Made by a program: the position numbers and the translations under genes. A stretch of 64,000 nucleotides of DNA from Steinernema hermaphroditum. Lineage: Eukaryota > Nematoda > Chromadorea > Rhabditida > Steinernematidae. This document shows, one piece after another, positions 46,753-60,115 of this stretch (positions are counted from its first letter, which is position 1; each line of letters opens with the position of its first letter). The DNA is taken from NCBI GenBank assembly GCA_030435675.1, contig CM059625.1, positions 7,502,001 through 7,566,000 on the forward strand, in the 5' to 3' direction. The notes under the pieces were generated by a model. It searched no databases, was not told where the DNA came from, and saw only the letters and a program-made list of their open reading frames with translations.

Positions 46753-49738
46753 GTAGCTGGTATAATTAACTTTTTTTTGGGCTGTTAACATGTTCTGTTT
46801 TTTATTAATTCGGTATGTTTTGCCGTTATAAGTCAGAGGAATTGGAAAATTACGATATGGTTTTGAACTAGCAGGGGAAACCAATCATTTCTAGTAGCAA
46901 CAAGCTTGTTTGCGTATACAGTGGCATTTTCGTTATCCAAATAAGACGTAGGCAACACAGTTCCTACAAACTTTTCTAAATCTCGCTCCTAACTAGTCAG
47001 CAATTGTTTTCTCCCTAACATTCATTGGACATTTCGGATGGCTGCAAACACCATTTTGCTAATCCATGCGAGAATTGCCGCCATACAGGAGACATTTCCC
47101 TTTAGCCTTTTCGCTGTTTTCAATTCTTGCTTTCCCACAACCGTAAGTTTCAATTCGTTCGATGTAAACGTCGAAAAGCAAAAGGCTTTCATGTCAAAAG
47201 GATAACATTTGTAAATAAAGTCTCAATGACGTAACCTTGTCTCAGACATGTTTGCAATCATAAAACACTCTAAGGGTACAGCATGTTTATGAAAACACCG
47301 AAAACAATGTTTTATAACCGGGCAGTAGATTCAATGCGACCAACTCTACCGTACCTCTACTCGCAATAACAATTTTTTTATTGGTTGTTGGAATGCGTAG
47401 CATACGTAATTACATTCCAAAATTATAAGTGCCTTCGGTGAATACAGTGAACTCCTTTGTTCTGTCTGTCGAACTTCTCTGCTCGTGGCTCTTTAGTTTG
47501 ATAACCATTCTACTGATGAAATGCAATTAGAGGAATCCAATCTACTTGATATCATTAGTGCCGTACGACACCAAGGGAAATTCGAAGCGGCAAAACAAGA
47601 CCTCTCTGAATGAATGAACTTGAAAACGAATAATCTCTGGAATTCGATAGCACTGACACTTTCGGGGAGAGCTTTTTGATCTTTCGACGAGCACCTTTAG
47701 AGCTGGACATCCATAAAAAAAAGTAATTACAGGGCATGTATTAAAGATATAAACTACTGAGATGATGGATACTACTGGAAAGAAGCCGATGACTAGATGA
47801 TGACCTTAGAGACCTTACCTTTCCGCGTAGCCACTATAAATACGCATGAGTTTGTATGAAATGGGAAGGAAGTGGCACGCGAGTTCTCAAAACAATGAAT
47901 CAGCCTCGTTGAATGAAAGTTTTAAGATCGAGGAAGTAATGGCAAGGAGCGAGAAACGAGGCCAAAAAAAGAATGATACCGGGAGCATAGGAAGCGAGAA
48001 GGAGCACTTTTCAAGAAACGGAAATCACATGTAGCACTCGTTTACAGTCCACATGATAATCCATGTAAGGAGTTTATAAACAACGTGTACACAAGAAGCT
48101 TTTCTGACGACCTGGAGTTTATCAAATGGAGGCGCAGATGGACTTGCCAATTTACAAAGAAGCTGTTGCTTTCAGCTAAGACGAAGTCCTGTATTGTAGG
48201 GTGTGAAATCCGCAGATGGAGACTTTTTTCATGACTATCATCACGGCGATTCCGTGATCTTGCTTAGAAAACGTCCGTCCTCCTTATAAGACAACAGTTG
48301 ACCATGTATACGTTTGCTCGATCACATGTGCTTTGCCTGCTTTCCTATTCTATGTCTATCTGTCTTTGATAATCTCAGCACGATCACTTCTGCACATCTT
48401 CGTGGATATGTTAATTTAATTTGACACAATCACTGTGTGAGTTTCACTTCTGTTCTTTGATTCGATTCGATCATCATGTTTGCTCCACTTGTTATGACCA
48501 CAGTATTATGACCACAGTACTTTCTTGAAATGTTGAGAACCGTTTCCCATCAGCAGGCAATCCAACGAATGGATGACTGTCAAAAGGTGCTGGTGGCTCG
48601 GATCGCCAATGCGTCTTTTCAGCACCGGTAACAAGCAATGCAGTGCTGAATACCACAGCGAGTGGCAAATCTTTTCCATGTAATTGAAAACAAACGAATT
48701 GGATGATCGAGAGAAGCGACAGACGCTCGAGAGTGACCCGATGGTGGCCCGCAGCCGTTGTTATGGGACAATAAAAGCGATGTTGTCGGTCATCAAGGCG
48801 CGCAACATGACGAATGCAACGGCATATAATTATTACGCGTGTGCCGGCAGGTTACGGACCGAAGACACAACTACGCGCATTTTTCGGATCGATATAATCA
48901 ACTGCGTTGTTGTTGTGGTGCAACGACGGGCAAGCGACGAAGACGAAGCGACAGAAGAGCCACCAGCGACGGCCGATCCCAGAGAGAGGCCGGTGGGGGA
49001 AACGGGCGAGCTGCGAGAGAAGAGCGGGTAAACGAGTGCAGCGAGCATCGGCTCGGCTCTTCTTCGCGGCTCGGAAGAGCGTGTGGCCGGCGATTCGCCG
49101 CTGCTGGTGTCCATCGCTGGTGCGAGTGGCGACCACTGCCCGCGGCGCCGCCGTCCTCTTCCCATTTAGCCTTTAGCGTTTTTGGCGGTGCAGACTTCGC
49201 CCGTCTCTTCCTGAAGCATGCTTTCCGGACTGCGCCGGCCGGCGTCTCTTCTTTCTTCCGCCCTTTGTGCTCAGTTTGTTATCGTTCCGCCGTGGATTAC
49301 GCGATGTTCGTCCTCGCCTGCTCTGTCCTTTCCTTTTTGCCTTCCCTCCGATCGCGAGATGATACGCCTTTTTGCCTCTTTTCTCTCCTGTTTACGCAGT
49401 ACGGATTGTGTTGGAGTTCTTTTGTTTCTCGATCTGCACCCTCCGGCGCCCCTTTCATAATTTATCATCGGCGATTTGGCCGCAACATTGTCCAACGACG
49501 AGTTTTAAAGACGATTCGCGACCGATTTAAACGGCGTTGCTGTATTGAGATTACGCGGGAAATATGGTACAAACGACGCGCGCCCATCTCGCTCGCGAGT
49601 GCGTCGCCCATGCCTGAGGTTTATTTATACTGATGGCCACGTGTGATCATTTCCGATGAATTATATTCTCGGGTGAAGAGTCCGATTGATTAGCGGACGC
49701 TTCGCTGGCACTTGTCAATTATTCGGCTCTAATTTCAG
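46753..49738. other. Upstream region of dishevelled, no supported gene
   Basis: 46.8-48.6 kb is A/T-rich with short frames only. From 48680 to 49640 the sequence is G/C-rich and Arg/Ser-coding in all frames (up to 264 residues at 48839-49633), which fits a promoter or long 5' UTR of dishevelled better than a gene. The acceptor at 49738 starts the first recognised coding exon. Confidence 0.4.
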
Positions 49739-49745
49739 CTCAGCC

Positions 49746-52700
49746 ATGTCAGATTCAGCGTTGTCTGGTGCGACAGTGGAGCCCATCGTCGCCGAAACCG
49801 CCAGAATGACGCTGAAGGACGATGCAATGGTTGGTCCGTCTTCGGACGTCTCCGACATGCAGTCCGACGTGTCCGGCTCACAGGCCATTCAGACGATGGG
49901 TGGCCCTGAATCTGATCAATGCGTGGCAAATGCGAATGTGCCTTCGTCCAAGATGACCACAAAAGTGTATTATAACATCGACGACGAGGCAACCCCATAC
50001 TGCACCGAAGTACCCGTTCCTCCCGATCGCATAACCCTACGCGACTTCAAAAATGCGTTCAATCGGCAACAGAATTTCAAATATTATTGCAAACGAATCG
50101 ATAGGGAACTCGGAAAGTAGGAGTTCTCAATCCAAATAGGAGTCAAAAATAATGTTTTGCAGGGAGGTGAAGTCCGAGTTACGCGACGACAGTCAACCTC
50201 TAGAACGTTCGCAGAACGACATCTTTGAGCTCTTTCTGCTAACAGCAGAAGGTTCGACGCATTCTGATGGCTCCTCAGGCGCCCATCCAAGGGCCAGCAT
50301 GCGCAATGCTCACATGGTAAGCTGCTAAGGAAGACTGCCCGGCTATAAGGACAAATTGCGCTCCAGGTTCCTGCACCCGCTCCGAGTGGAAAGGTTTTCG
50401 ACGCCTACAACGCACAGTACATGCACGGGAGACATTTCGACCAAAGTCGTAAGATGAATACTCAAACTTCGAAATCTATCTTTGTTCTTCTTCAGACATG
50501 AGCACCGACTCCGAATCCGTTTTTGGCACCGCTCCACAACCCTTTGGCTACCCGAGAGCCAGTTTGAATCGAAGGCCGCCGCAATACTACCAACCAGGTT
50601 GGTTTTTTAAAGCTCCGATTAGTGCACCATTTGCGAATGTTTCCCCTCTCACTCTACAACTCCTTCACGACATTCTGTAATGTCGCTTGTCCACTTCCCT
50701 ATTATTTGTCTCCTCTGTCTCAGCGTCTGTGAAGACCTTTCGGCGATCTGCTCCAACAAGAGTCGTTTATTTCCGACCGATCGTAAATTTCCTGAGAAAG
50801 TGCTCCCGCTGTAGCGCTGACTTAGAGACGTCCGAAGTAAATAAATGAACGCGCCTAAGCGTTTCATCACCGGCGGTTTCATTAATTCAGGGCTACGCGT
50901 CGCCCGATTTTAGGCGGCCATAGGCCCTGCGCTCACATTAATGTCCTGAGGATTTCATTTCGCTTTGAATGCGCGGCGAGTATTATTCCGTGTCCTAATA
51001 CGAGATCGATATTATGCAAAATGGCGCCGAGGTCGACGCGTTTTTCGGTCTCCTGAGAAGGGCGGCTGCGGTGGTTCCCGGCCATTGAGCGCTAATTTTG
51101 CGGATGAAAAAGAATAATTTATTTCACTTAGTCTGAGCTAAGAAGGCTGACAGCGGCTCATTCGAGATGTTCTGGCTTCAGGATGTATTCTTCTAGGCAC
51201 CGTCCTCTTCTCATTGTTCCACAGCTGCTATTTGGATTTTCGGCTCCGAGACTGTGTTCACTCTATGTTTGCGCTTAATTAATGCTACTAATCCCAAATA
51301 TTTGATTAAGTAGACTCCTCAAATAATCAGATCGTGCTCACGCTGTGCGAAGTACCTCTACCGGCTGATTTGTGCAGCACAGGGGTTAAGTGTTGTGACG
51401 ATCAAGGCCGACAAAAAGTGGAAATGTGCTAGGAAAAAAGCGCTGTGTAGTAGCTGGCTGCTCAAGTGGATCTCGAACTGTCTTTAGATAACGAAGCACT
51501 TCACTCGTGGAAAGCGTTTTGTTTTTCCGCAAACACCTGCATCTCGCCCTCTGTAATTTGACAGGAACTTCCCTAATGTTCCACCCCACTACTTATGACA
51601 CTTTGAGGTTGCTTTTGGCGCTGTGCGTCGCGTTCACATGATGTAAGTGCTTTTGATCTGCGCTGCGAGTATAATTTACATAAGAAAAGTGCATTTTTTG
51701 AAACGTTGGTAAAGTAAAGAAGGGAAAAAATGTCTTAATGTAACAGTGTTGAAATGCAGCATTGAGCGCTGTCTCGGACGTTGCGCCATTAATGATCAGG
51801 TGCTTAGCAAAAGTGACATAGCCCGCGCTAATAGTTCTTGATTACATTACAGCCCCTCCGCTGATCCTCCGCTCCAGTTGAACGAGGGCTACGGGAAACG
51901 ACCTCCTTATCGTTGTCGTCTTCGACTGTTTGCAAACACTTTGGCCCTCGCTCAGCCGGTGGCCCCGGTTGCACGCTCCTCGAGTTCTTCTTGACTTCCA
52001 GCATCGGCCATCGCTTCTATATTTCTCTTGCTAACACTCGATAATCGCTTTCCAATCCGTCATTCTCTACTCTTCCTCAAAATGTCCGAAACTGAACGCG
52101 ATAGCACCGAGAAGATAGATCGCTTACGCGACCGAGCACGACGTCTCCAGGACTTAATCACCGATCGCCGCCGTTCGTGCCGATACGTGCAGCAAAAAAA
52201 CGAACAATTCGCTGTTTCCGCCGAGACAGATATCCCTATAAAAAGTGAGAAAGCAGCCGGGCCGGAGGTCACCGTGAAGTTGAGGAAGCCGAAGCCCTAC
52301 GTGAAGAGCAGAACCCGCGAGCTCGTCGAGAGTCTCATCAATATTCTTCCACGAGAACCGCGCGAGGTCCGCCGTTCGGAGAGTCTGGCGGTAATCGTGC
52401 CTTCCTCGTCGTCCACCACCGCCCCCATGGTCATCAGACACTCCAGCACGAACGTTCCGAACACGAAGAGACAGAACGAGCACGAGGTCTCCTCGGGAGG
52501 AACCGACCAGTACGCGGTTATCAAGAAGAAGTCAAAGCGTCTCAGTTTGGTAGAAAAACTTCCGTTTCTCGGGGCCTACTCCGAACGACAAAGGCCCAGG
52601 TCAGCGGTCAATGCGAGCGGCAGAGACACGGATCATCTATTACCCAATCGTCCAGATCCTGATATTGTCGAACAGGAAGGAGCACGAAATGCAGTCAGTC

Positions 52701-55700
52701 GAAAGGATAAGGGAGTTGCAAGCAGAACGACAGAAATCCAGTTGGCGGACACGATGCACAGACGATCGCTTCCCAATCCGGCACGATTTCGGCCCGAACC
52801 GATTTACCAAAAGAGCACAAATAGTAGAGCACTTACCAGGGCGATGACAATGGTGGACTCGGCTCGTCGGTTGCCTCCACTCATCGAAGTGACCGCGCCT
52901 GAACCCGGCGATGGGACAGAAGCGGCAAGCGCTACGGAGCCACCGAAGGAGAAGGCGCCGAGACGTCCGAAACGGTACACCGGTAGCCACACCACGAGCA
53001 CGTACCAAGGCGCTAAGGATGCCGCTCCAGACGCGTCGCCCAGAAGGCACCTCATTGGCTTCTTGCATCGCACGTCTCATTTGTCGCTCACCAGCGAACT
53101 CAGCGCCGACGCTTCCTTCTATCTGATCGGCAAGCATTTCACATATATGATCTTCTCTCAAATTCTCCTTTCTCTCATAATCCTAAGGCCTAAAGCCTGA
53201 ATTGAAATTCCATTATTTTTACTATCGAGTTTTTAGGGCATCGCGGTCGGCGCTTCGAGGAGTCCACCATCGCGTCAGAGTCAGATGCCAGAATATTCTC
53301 TGATGATGACGATCAGACGAGGTGACGACCTCTTTGCTATTCAGCTTTCACTGAACAGGACGTTTAGGGTGTCGACATCAACAGATATCACCAGTGTGTC
53401 ACGGCAACAGCAGAACCTCTATCGGAGGAGAAAAAACAGACGGAAATACCGGCAGCCCTCTCGGGCGTCCTCCTTCACAAGCATCACAGAATCGAGCATG
53501 TCTCTTGACGTGATAACTGTGACACTCAATATGGATACCGTCAACTTCCTGGGGATCAGCATTGTGGGACAAAGCTCACAGAGAGGAGATACTGGCATTT
53601 ACGTGGCAAACATCATGAAAGGTGCTTTTTGGAGATGTGAGCTGAGACTCTATAATACCACATTGTCAGGAGGCGCTGTGGCACTGGACGGCCGGATCGA
53701 GGCGGGTGACATGATCCTCCAAGTTAACGACGTCTCGTTCGAGAACTTTACGAACGATCAGGCCGTTGACGTGCTGAGAGAGGCCGTAGCGCGGAGAGGA
53801 CCGATCAAGCTGACGGTGGCGAAGTGCTGGGAAAGTGGTCAGAAGAGCTGTTTCACCGTTCCTCGGCCGCGCGACGAACCTGTCAGACCAATCGACACGC
53901 AAGCCTGGATTCAGCATACGAACGCGATGCGCGGAATGCCTTCGATCCTGGAAGGTTGGTTACCATAGAAGAAGTCAAGCTAAATGGAGGGTCTCTTTCA
54001 GGGTCCGAAGGAGCTCCGACGCCCGTGCCCGGACAGTACCCTCCTCATAATCGGCCTCCGAGCAGCAGCACGGTCACCTCGGGCGGTTCTGGGCCGAACA
54101 CCGTGATTGGTGGAGGTCCCACTCACTTGCGACTAGACACGAAAACAGACAAGAGAAAAGTAGTGGAAGCCATGGCGATGCCGAACTCGGGTCTCGACAT
54201 CCGAGACAGGACGTGGCTGAAAATCCCGATCCGAATGTGCTTTCTCGGTAAGTCACCTCCACTTCTGCCAGAAGAAGATCCTTTGGTTAGGTACCGATCT
54301 CGTGAACTGGTTGCTCGAACATGTTGATGGGTTGAAAGACAACAAAGAAGCAAAGAAGTACGCAATGGAACTGCTGCAGATGAAGCTCATCATGCACGTT
54401 GTCAAGAAGGTCACCTTCACGGAACAGTGCTACTACCAATTGGGAGAGGGTGGGACGACGAGTCGAGCGTTGCCTTTTATGGGTTTCTTCAGAGTTTGAG
54501 CGACACCGGCTCATGACCGGCGAGTGCTCCAGTGGCCGAAGCGACGTCGGATCGCTGCCGCCGCCTCCTGCTGGATTTCTGCAGTCTCAGCCACAGCAAG
54601 CTACACGATGGCAGATGATACCCGGAACGAACGGAGTTCCCAGCGCTCCTTCTATGGTAGGCAATCATGCTCCTCCTTCTCACGTCGTCCCTCCGCGTCA
54701 CGGTGTCGTGCCTCCAAGTAGCGAGTATGGCATCGTCGCTGGCGGGCATCCGGGCGCTCGACTCACCATTGAGAACGGCGCTACCGCACATTTCATACTT
54801 GACATCTGAGGCACTTCCGAATGGCTTACAAAGAGCTTTGTATATACACCCAAAACACTTCAGTTTAGTTTTCGCATATTTAGTTCCACTTGTCACATGA
54901 TACAGGGTTCCCACTTTGTTTGATCTGAACGTTTTGATGTAGTCATCCTCATGCTGTTTGTTCCTGCTGACGAATGATGCCTTAGCCCGAAAACCCACCG
55001 TTTGGCGCACAAATAACCTTAATTTGCTCAAGCTTCGCGAGCCGAGCTCAGCCCCGCACTTATCTTTTCGATTGTGCTTCTGAATGATAGACTCATCAGC
55101 GAGTTTTCTCACAACCACCTCAGTCGGTGTCCTTCTGTCGTTCCTTCGGTGATACTTATGTGATCGATCTGTCTGCCTGTGTATGCTTGGATTTCCGATG
55201 GCTCAGTGTGTCATTTCTCTCTCGAATAAACGACATTCAACAACGGACGAGCAGAATTTCCATTTGCAGACCGCAAAGCGCCGCATGCTGCACGAGGCTT
55301 CCGCGTTTGCATGTCCACACGAACCCACACACTCGCCCACTTTAGCCTTCCCTACGAAGAACCTTGCTTTCAGGTCAGCGGCTACGCACAGATGCCCCCT
55401 CCTTCATCGACCTATTCCTACAACCCTCTTCTTATTTCCCATCAGAGGACTGGAGCCCCTGACGTAAATAGTCAGGCGAGCGGACACTCCAACGAGGGAT
55501 CCAGCGGTTCCGAACACCGTCGTATGGCGTAAGTAGCGTACCTCCTTTTTCCCCTCAACCGGCCTCTCTGTTCAGCCGAGCAGTGCTTCCTCCCGCTCCC
55601 TCCATCTCCTCCAGCCAACCTCCGCTAATCCCGATAGGCTCGTCAACGACAGTGTCCCTGAACCCTCCTCAACACAGGCTCGACGAACTTCCTACGGATC

Positions 55701-55771
55701 TGGCCTCCAGTCGACAAAGCTTCAGAATCGCCATGAATCAGCCGTTCGAATTCTTCGTCGACAACCTCTAG
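49746..55771 (+). CDS. dsh: Dishevelled (Wnt/PCP signalling scaffold)
   Basis: Dishevelled homolog (C. elegans has three: dsh-1, dsh-2, mig-5). ATG at 49746 lies 8 nt after a TTTCAG acceptor. Exons 49739-50116, 50163-50316, 50367-50448, 50496-50597, 53237-53321, 53368-53621, 53670-53954, 54002-54247, 54291-54449, 54493 to about 54734, 55374-55528, 55576-55771. DIX domain: [19 protein letters not shown] to [12 protein letters not shown]. Acidic linker: [16 protein letters not shown], then a basic stretch and [43 protein letters not shown] to [23 protein letters not shown] to [13 protein letters not shown]. The C-terminal end [17 protein letters not shown] matches the conserved tail that folds back on PDZ. 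Large intron 50598-53236 contains an extra ORF listed separately. Dishevelled transduces Frizzled signals at the membrane and to beta-catenin. Confidence 0.95.
52002..53129 (+). CDS. Candidate 1.1 kb cassette exon or alternative start within dishevelled
   Basis: An open frame between the DIX and PDZ exons, on the same strand. It is open from an acceptor (CTTCCAG) at 52001 to a GC-type donor (GCAAGC) at 53130. Both ends are phase 1, as is the dsh DIX-PDZ intron, so it could be included or skipped without shifting frame. It also contains an ATG at 52082 (AAAATGTCC context) opening [20 protein letters not shown], which looks like a coiled coil, so a DIX-less isoform from an internal promoter is possible. 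The rest is basic and Ser/Pro-rich (SYVKS-like patches, [25 protein letters not shown]), ending [14 protein letters not shown], loosely like the Ser-rich dishevelled linker. It could instead be an independent nested gene. No domain recognised. Confidence 0.5.
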
Positions 55772-56053
55772 AACGAGGCACCTACTCTGCTTTGTGATCT
55801 CTTCGACTCTTCGCTCGCACAACAACTCCGCATGTCCCAATTTTCAAGCGATGTTTGCATATTCCTGGTCGATACTCGACCGTTTGTTATGGGTGCATTA
55901 GAAGTGAGTTTGGTCGCCACCTTCTGTGTTACATAACAGCGTTCACTTAAATTTCTCTCCATCAACGCTCACAACACAATTAGTGTCTTATTTCGCCTTC
56001 TCTTCGGAATAAACTGCTCAATGCTTTTGAGAAATACCCTATCTCTTCTCGTT

Positions 56054-57487
56054 CTAATAATAGACTGAACAGAACACAAAGCACAAAACGACAGACAGAA
56101 GTCCGAGGGGATCGTAGAAGGCTGCAGAGTTGCACATGTGCGCGTTGTTGCAGATGAAGCAATAGGACTGCCCATGCAGCTTCTCGCAGACGCCCTGGGC
56201 CTGGAAACAGCTCTCGTTGGCGAGGCCCGTCGCCGAAGAGAGCACAGAGACGCCACAGCCGCGCGATATGAATGACCCTAAACGACGCGGTGGATATCAA
56301 ATTGTTACGAAACATTCCCTCGTGATTTGTAGCTTTCAACAAGTGCAGGAGGCAAAGGACAAGCACGAAAACACGCTTGGTGAATCTTGCACTTTCCAGG
56401 AATTGGTTCAAAACAAACGAAAGACATCCCTCCCTAGGACAAGACACGTTCAAGTGTGGTTTTTGAAAAGTACACAGGAGGGCCTCAGCACCCCAAAATA
56501 TTATAGTGTGCGCTTTAGGCGAACCGAACTTAAAATGTCGGTTTTAAACTGTGAATAAAAGCTAATCATTGCCTTCTTCTAAGAGATCATTTCAAAAGAA
56601 GATTGGGAACAGATTGGGCAGTAAGATAATAGAAGACAAAGAAGAGTGGCGTTTGATCGATTCAAAAGTAAGACAGCGAAGCAGAGAAGAACTACGTACA
56701 CAGACGAAGAGTTCGATGAAAAGTAAAAGATAAAAGTGCGATTGCCACAGAATTTTACCTCACTATAAAGATTTTTTCGCTGATATATTTCAGTTGAGAC
56801 CGAGACACGTTATTTCCTTTACTTCTCAACGTATCAGTCAGTTAAAAGAGGAGAAACGCCACTTGAGTGGAGCCAATTTCAGAGAAGCAATTGCTTCTTC
56901 CGTTAAAGTCATTTAAACTTCGCAAATGAGAAGATTACATGAGTGCAGAGACATACATTTCCGAAAACTTGTGACTTTGAAAAGTAATTAACTGAATGTC
57001 TTACAACAGATATCTGTGCTTTACTAATGGAATATAGAAACTTCTTTTGTTTGCGTAATTTGCTTTGGTGATGTCAGATATATAGAATACATTCAGCTGG
57101 TAAACGAAGAACGGACATCCCCAACAAAAACCTTAAAGTACCACTTTATATATCTAGCTTCCGTGAAGGAATGCTGGCGAATTTTGTGAGTATTCAATGT
57201 TTTGTCCTTGAAGGGTGCAGAGAACGACAGTACAACGAACTGAAACTAACCTGTTGGGGTTTGTGCATTCCTGCACTCGAACTTGAAACACTCGACGGTT
57301 TCGTCAGCACACTGAGTCGGAGCATACTGTCTATTCGCACCGCCTCCGTGGCACCAGAGCTGCTGCGCCTTGCATGGCACTAAGCCTACACAATGACAAC
57401 CACACAAACACACAAACATCACTTACCTACTGTAACAGCAAAAAGGACGACTGCTGCAAAAGTGATCACACTCTCCACTCCACGCAT
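56054..57487 (-). CDS. Ly6/uPAR-like GPI-anchored cysteine-rich protein
   Basis: Three exons join in phase: 57427-57487, 57251-57385 and 56054-56277, giving 139 residues. The first exon is a signal peptide (MRGVESVITFAAVVLFAVTV). The mature part has a Ly6-like cysteine spacing: LVPCKAQQLWCHGGG, QYAPTQCADETVECFKFEC, ISRGCGVSV, ESCFQAQGVCEK, then the closing YCFICNNAHMCNSA, where CxxCxxxxMCN corresponds to the family's terminal CCxxDxCN-like box. The C-terminus is hydrophobic (LGLLSVVLCFVFCSVYY), as for GPI attachment. Such proteins act at the cell surface, often as receptor or channel partners. The middle intron (56278-57250) is almost 1 kb, unusual in this window. Convergent with dishevelled. 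Confidence 0.82.
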
Positions 57488-58361
57488 TTTATGGATTCTC
57501 GAGTAGTTCGGACTCGCCTTCTGATTTCGAAATGAAACTGCAGGCTCAACCACTCAACAAACCAATAGTCGCGAAGACAAACAGATGTTCGCAAGGCTAA
57601 GTCTAACAAGTGGACACATTTATTAATGTCATACAAATGACTAGAAACAAAAGCGGAATTCGTTATTTAAATGAGCAATGTCAGGAAAAGTCATGGTTCG
57701 TGAGGCCACTCGAAAACGTAGCAGACAACGAAGTGTACCTGGCCTGCTGGCTCGATCTTCTTCCGGACGGTGGCGACGACTCGGCAGCACAATCTAATGG
57801 GCAAACACAGCAACTGGTTTGTCTGAAATTAAATGTTCCTCCCAAAGTCTTTAAGCGCAACGTGTCTACCTTCAAGGATATGAACCTTGGCACCAAAAAC
57901 ACCGTTAGATATGGAGGCGAATGTAATGTGTTTACGAGTTTGTTCAGGCGTTGGTCACTTGGGTCACATAATCCAGGCGGGCCTTGATGATTGTGTTCAG
58001 TGCTCGGACGAGTTCTGCAGTAGATGTGGCTATGGCCTCGGTGCTTGTCGCTTTTACTTTTCTCATTTGAAAACGGAGTGAAACGCGTGCCAAGACATCG
58101 TTTAGCAGTCCGTTTTGTGATTTGCTATTATTCTTTCCATTGGCTTCACCACATGGTCCCAGGGGAATTCTGTGTCGCTGTGGCTCCCGGCGACCCTCAT
58201 TCTCTCAGACGTCACTCGCCTTTTCGATTGATTTTGGTCCAGTGATTTAGTTTTTAGTCCCTTTTCGTTCCTCTTTCATCGCCACTTCGCCACTTAACCC
58301 TTTCGAATTGCTCTCGAAACGCGATTCCGAACCACGCTAAGAGTCGCTTCCGTTTTCAGTG

Positions 58362-58577
58362 ATGGGAGATCCGATGTGGGTTTCTCTATCTCTTCCGCAG
58401 CTAATCACGTGCTTAACGGCCGTAATAATCCTTGCAGTACTTGTCGCCCTTTGCGCGACGGTCGGACTTTCTCGTGAGGAAGAAGAGAAATTTCTTCTGA
58501 AGGATCTTGTCGATACAGACGAGGAACTCTTCTTCCAGAAGGAGATCCCTCCGATGCCCCCCGGCGAATTCGTATGA
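58362..58577 (+). CDS. Small single-pass membrane protein, uncharacterised
   Basis: A 71-residue frame whose ATG (58362) lies 2 nt after a CCGTTTTCAG acceptor, as expected of a trans-spliced start. One transmembrane helix (LITCLTAVIILAVLVALCAT) follows a short extracellular or lumenal N-terminus. The tail is acidic (SREEEEKFLLKDLVDTDEEL), ends PPMPPGEFV and could bind a PDZ or SH3 partner. Single exon. No family recognised; orthologs in other nematodes would settle it. Confidence 0.6.
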   Translation: MGDPMWVSLSLPQLITCLTAVIILAVLVALCATVGLSREEEEKFLLKDLVDTDEELFFQKEIPPMPPGEFV

Positions 58578-58714
58578 CTCTTGTTCTCTCCATCAGCTGC
58601 CTTTGTCCGTACCCCATTGTTGTTTATGTTTACTGTCAAAGCATAATTGATTATTTGTTTTATAAAGCGAAGCAGTGTAAAGGGGAATGAAAGAGATCAC
58701 TGACAAATTGTAAG

Positions 58715-58897
58715 TCAAACCATTTCGCCCAAATGGGAGTCTCGTCGCTCGTCGGACTTCTCGAAACAGTCGGCGAACTGGCCGAAACAAGCACAAAATA
58801 CGCAGATGAACATTGAGCACAGAGCCAGTACCAGCAGCGTGGTGATGAGGTAGAGCGCCTGGTACCACGAAACGACCACCATTGAGTAGAACTGCAT
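58715..58897 (-). CDS. Possible small membrane protein or terminal exon
   Basis: A 60-residue minus-strand frame with one hydrophobic helix (ALYLITTLLVLALCSMFICVF) followed by Cys and charged residues (FEKSDERRDSHLGEMV). The sequence just before the frame contains AACATGCAG, so it may be the last exon of a gene whose other exons I did not find, rather than starting at its ATG. The stop faces the stop of the small plus-strand gene at 58577. Confidence 0.4.
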   Translation of the reverse strand: MQFYSMVVVSWYQALYLITTLLVLALCSMFICVFCACFGQFADCFEKSDERRDSHLGEMV

Positions 58898-60115
58898 GTT
58901 ACCGCTTGTTCACATCGATGCCGAGAACTGTGGGTCTGAATGGCACGTTTTACGAGCACGGAAAAGCTCAATGGACCGAAACAAACATCGCATGTTTTGT
59001 GGTAAATGGCTACTCTTATTTGGAACTAACAGCTTTCAAAGTTTCCTGCATTCAAAACAGAAGAAGATAACGATACTTAGAGATAAAGCAACATCTCGAT
59101 AATTCGCATAGGAGAACTATATGGTGTTGTGGAGCGGCCACAACAACAAAACCGATTTAGAGTGCGCGGTTCTGCGGATGCGCTGCGAAAAGTGTTTCTT
59201 AGCGCTTTTCGCTGTCGCTCTTTTAACTGCGCTTCCGCTGTCAATATATTTTGGTGTTTTGGGACGACACCCCAGAGATTTATGTCAGACTATGAGTCGA
59301 CCCTTTAGTTGCATCTATAATCGGCGTTGTTTTGTTGCAGTCAAACACTTTCGTGCGTAAGAGCCAACAGCGAATTTGGCCGGATTTTCTTTCAGGAAGT
59401 AGTTTGACCATGCTCACAGCAAAACAAAGGTGTCGGGAAGAAAACGAAGCCCGATGACGAGAGGTTCTCAGAATCGGTGTTTTGATTTTGGTGTTCAGAC
59501 TGCATTAATGCGTTTGTATATACTCTTAAGCGGCTTCTTTATCATCACTGCACCGAATTAGTCGCGACAAATCTGCGCGTTACTGCGGAAGTCGCAGAAG
59601 GCGGAAGGCTGTGGAAAACTACGTGGCTAATCGCCTTCCGTGTCCTACGAATTACATGCATAGCCGAAGTCACACACGTCGGCGATGAATAATTCCACAA
59701 ACATGGAGTAACAGAGAGTTTTCAGGAAACATGCAATTAAACATTTAAGGACTGTAATCGATCCGATGCCGGCAAACTATGGCTACATCACGTACACATG
59801 AGGAATATGGTGCCTTCGCCGAACTCCGCCATTGGAACCCAGAAATGACCTTTGGATCAGACACAAATTGGAAAATGCTGAATAAAAGTTCATAACTTCT
59901 GTTCTTGATCAATAAATGACTGTATTCAGATGGAGTCCGACAAGTGTCCTTTCGATGTGGCACTTTTACAGATCAATCGTTTTTTTTTAATTTGAGACAA
60001 TTAAATAGGCGTTTTGAACTAGTTCTGTGATTTCCGAACACACCTCCTTCTACCAGTCGTTAACAGCTTTTGTTCTCCGATTTGAACAACTGATCTAACC
60101 TTTTGGTTTTTTCAG
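58898..60115. other. Intergenic; one weak plus-strand candidate
   Basis: A plus-strand frame at 59121-59360 contains a hydrophobic helix (CFLALFAVALLTALPLSIYF) and may be a 5' exon of the gene at 60116, but I could not join it in frame. The rest shows nothing. Confidence 0.3.

Noticed and set aside
48839..49633. 264-residue plus-strand ORF upstream of dishevelled
   Set aside because: Arg/Ser/Cys-rich in a G/C-rich segment open in several frames; it does not join the dsh coding frame and fits promoter or 5' UTR.
54489..55118. 209-residue minus-strand ORF
   Set aside because: Antisense to the dishevelled C-terminal coding exon and its following intron.
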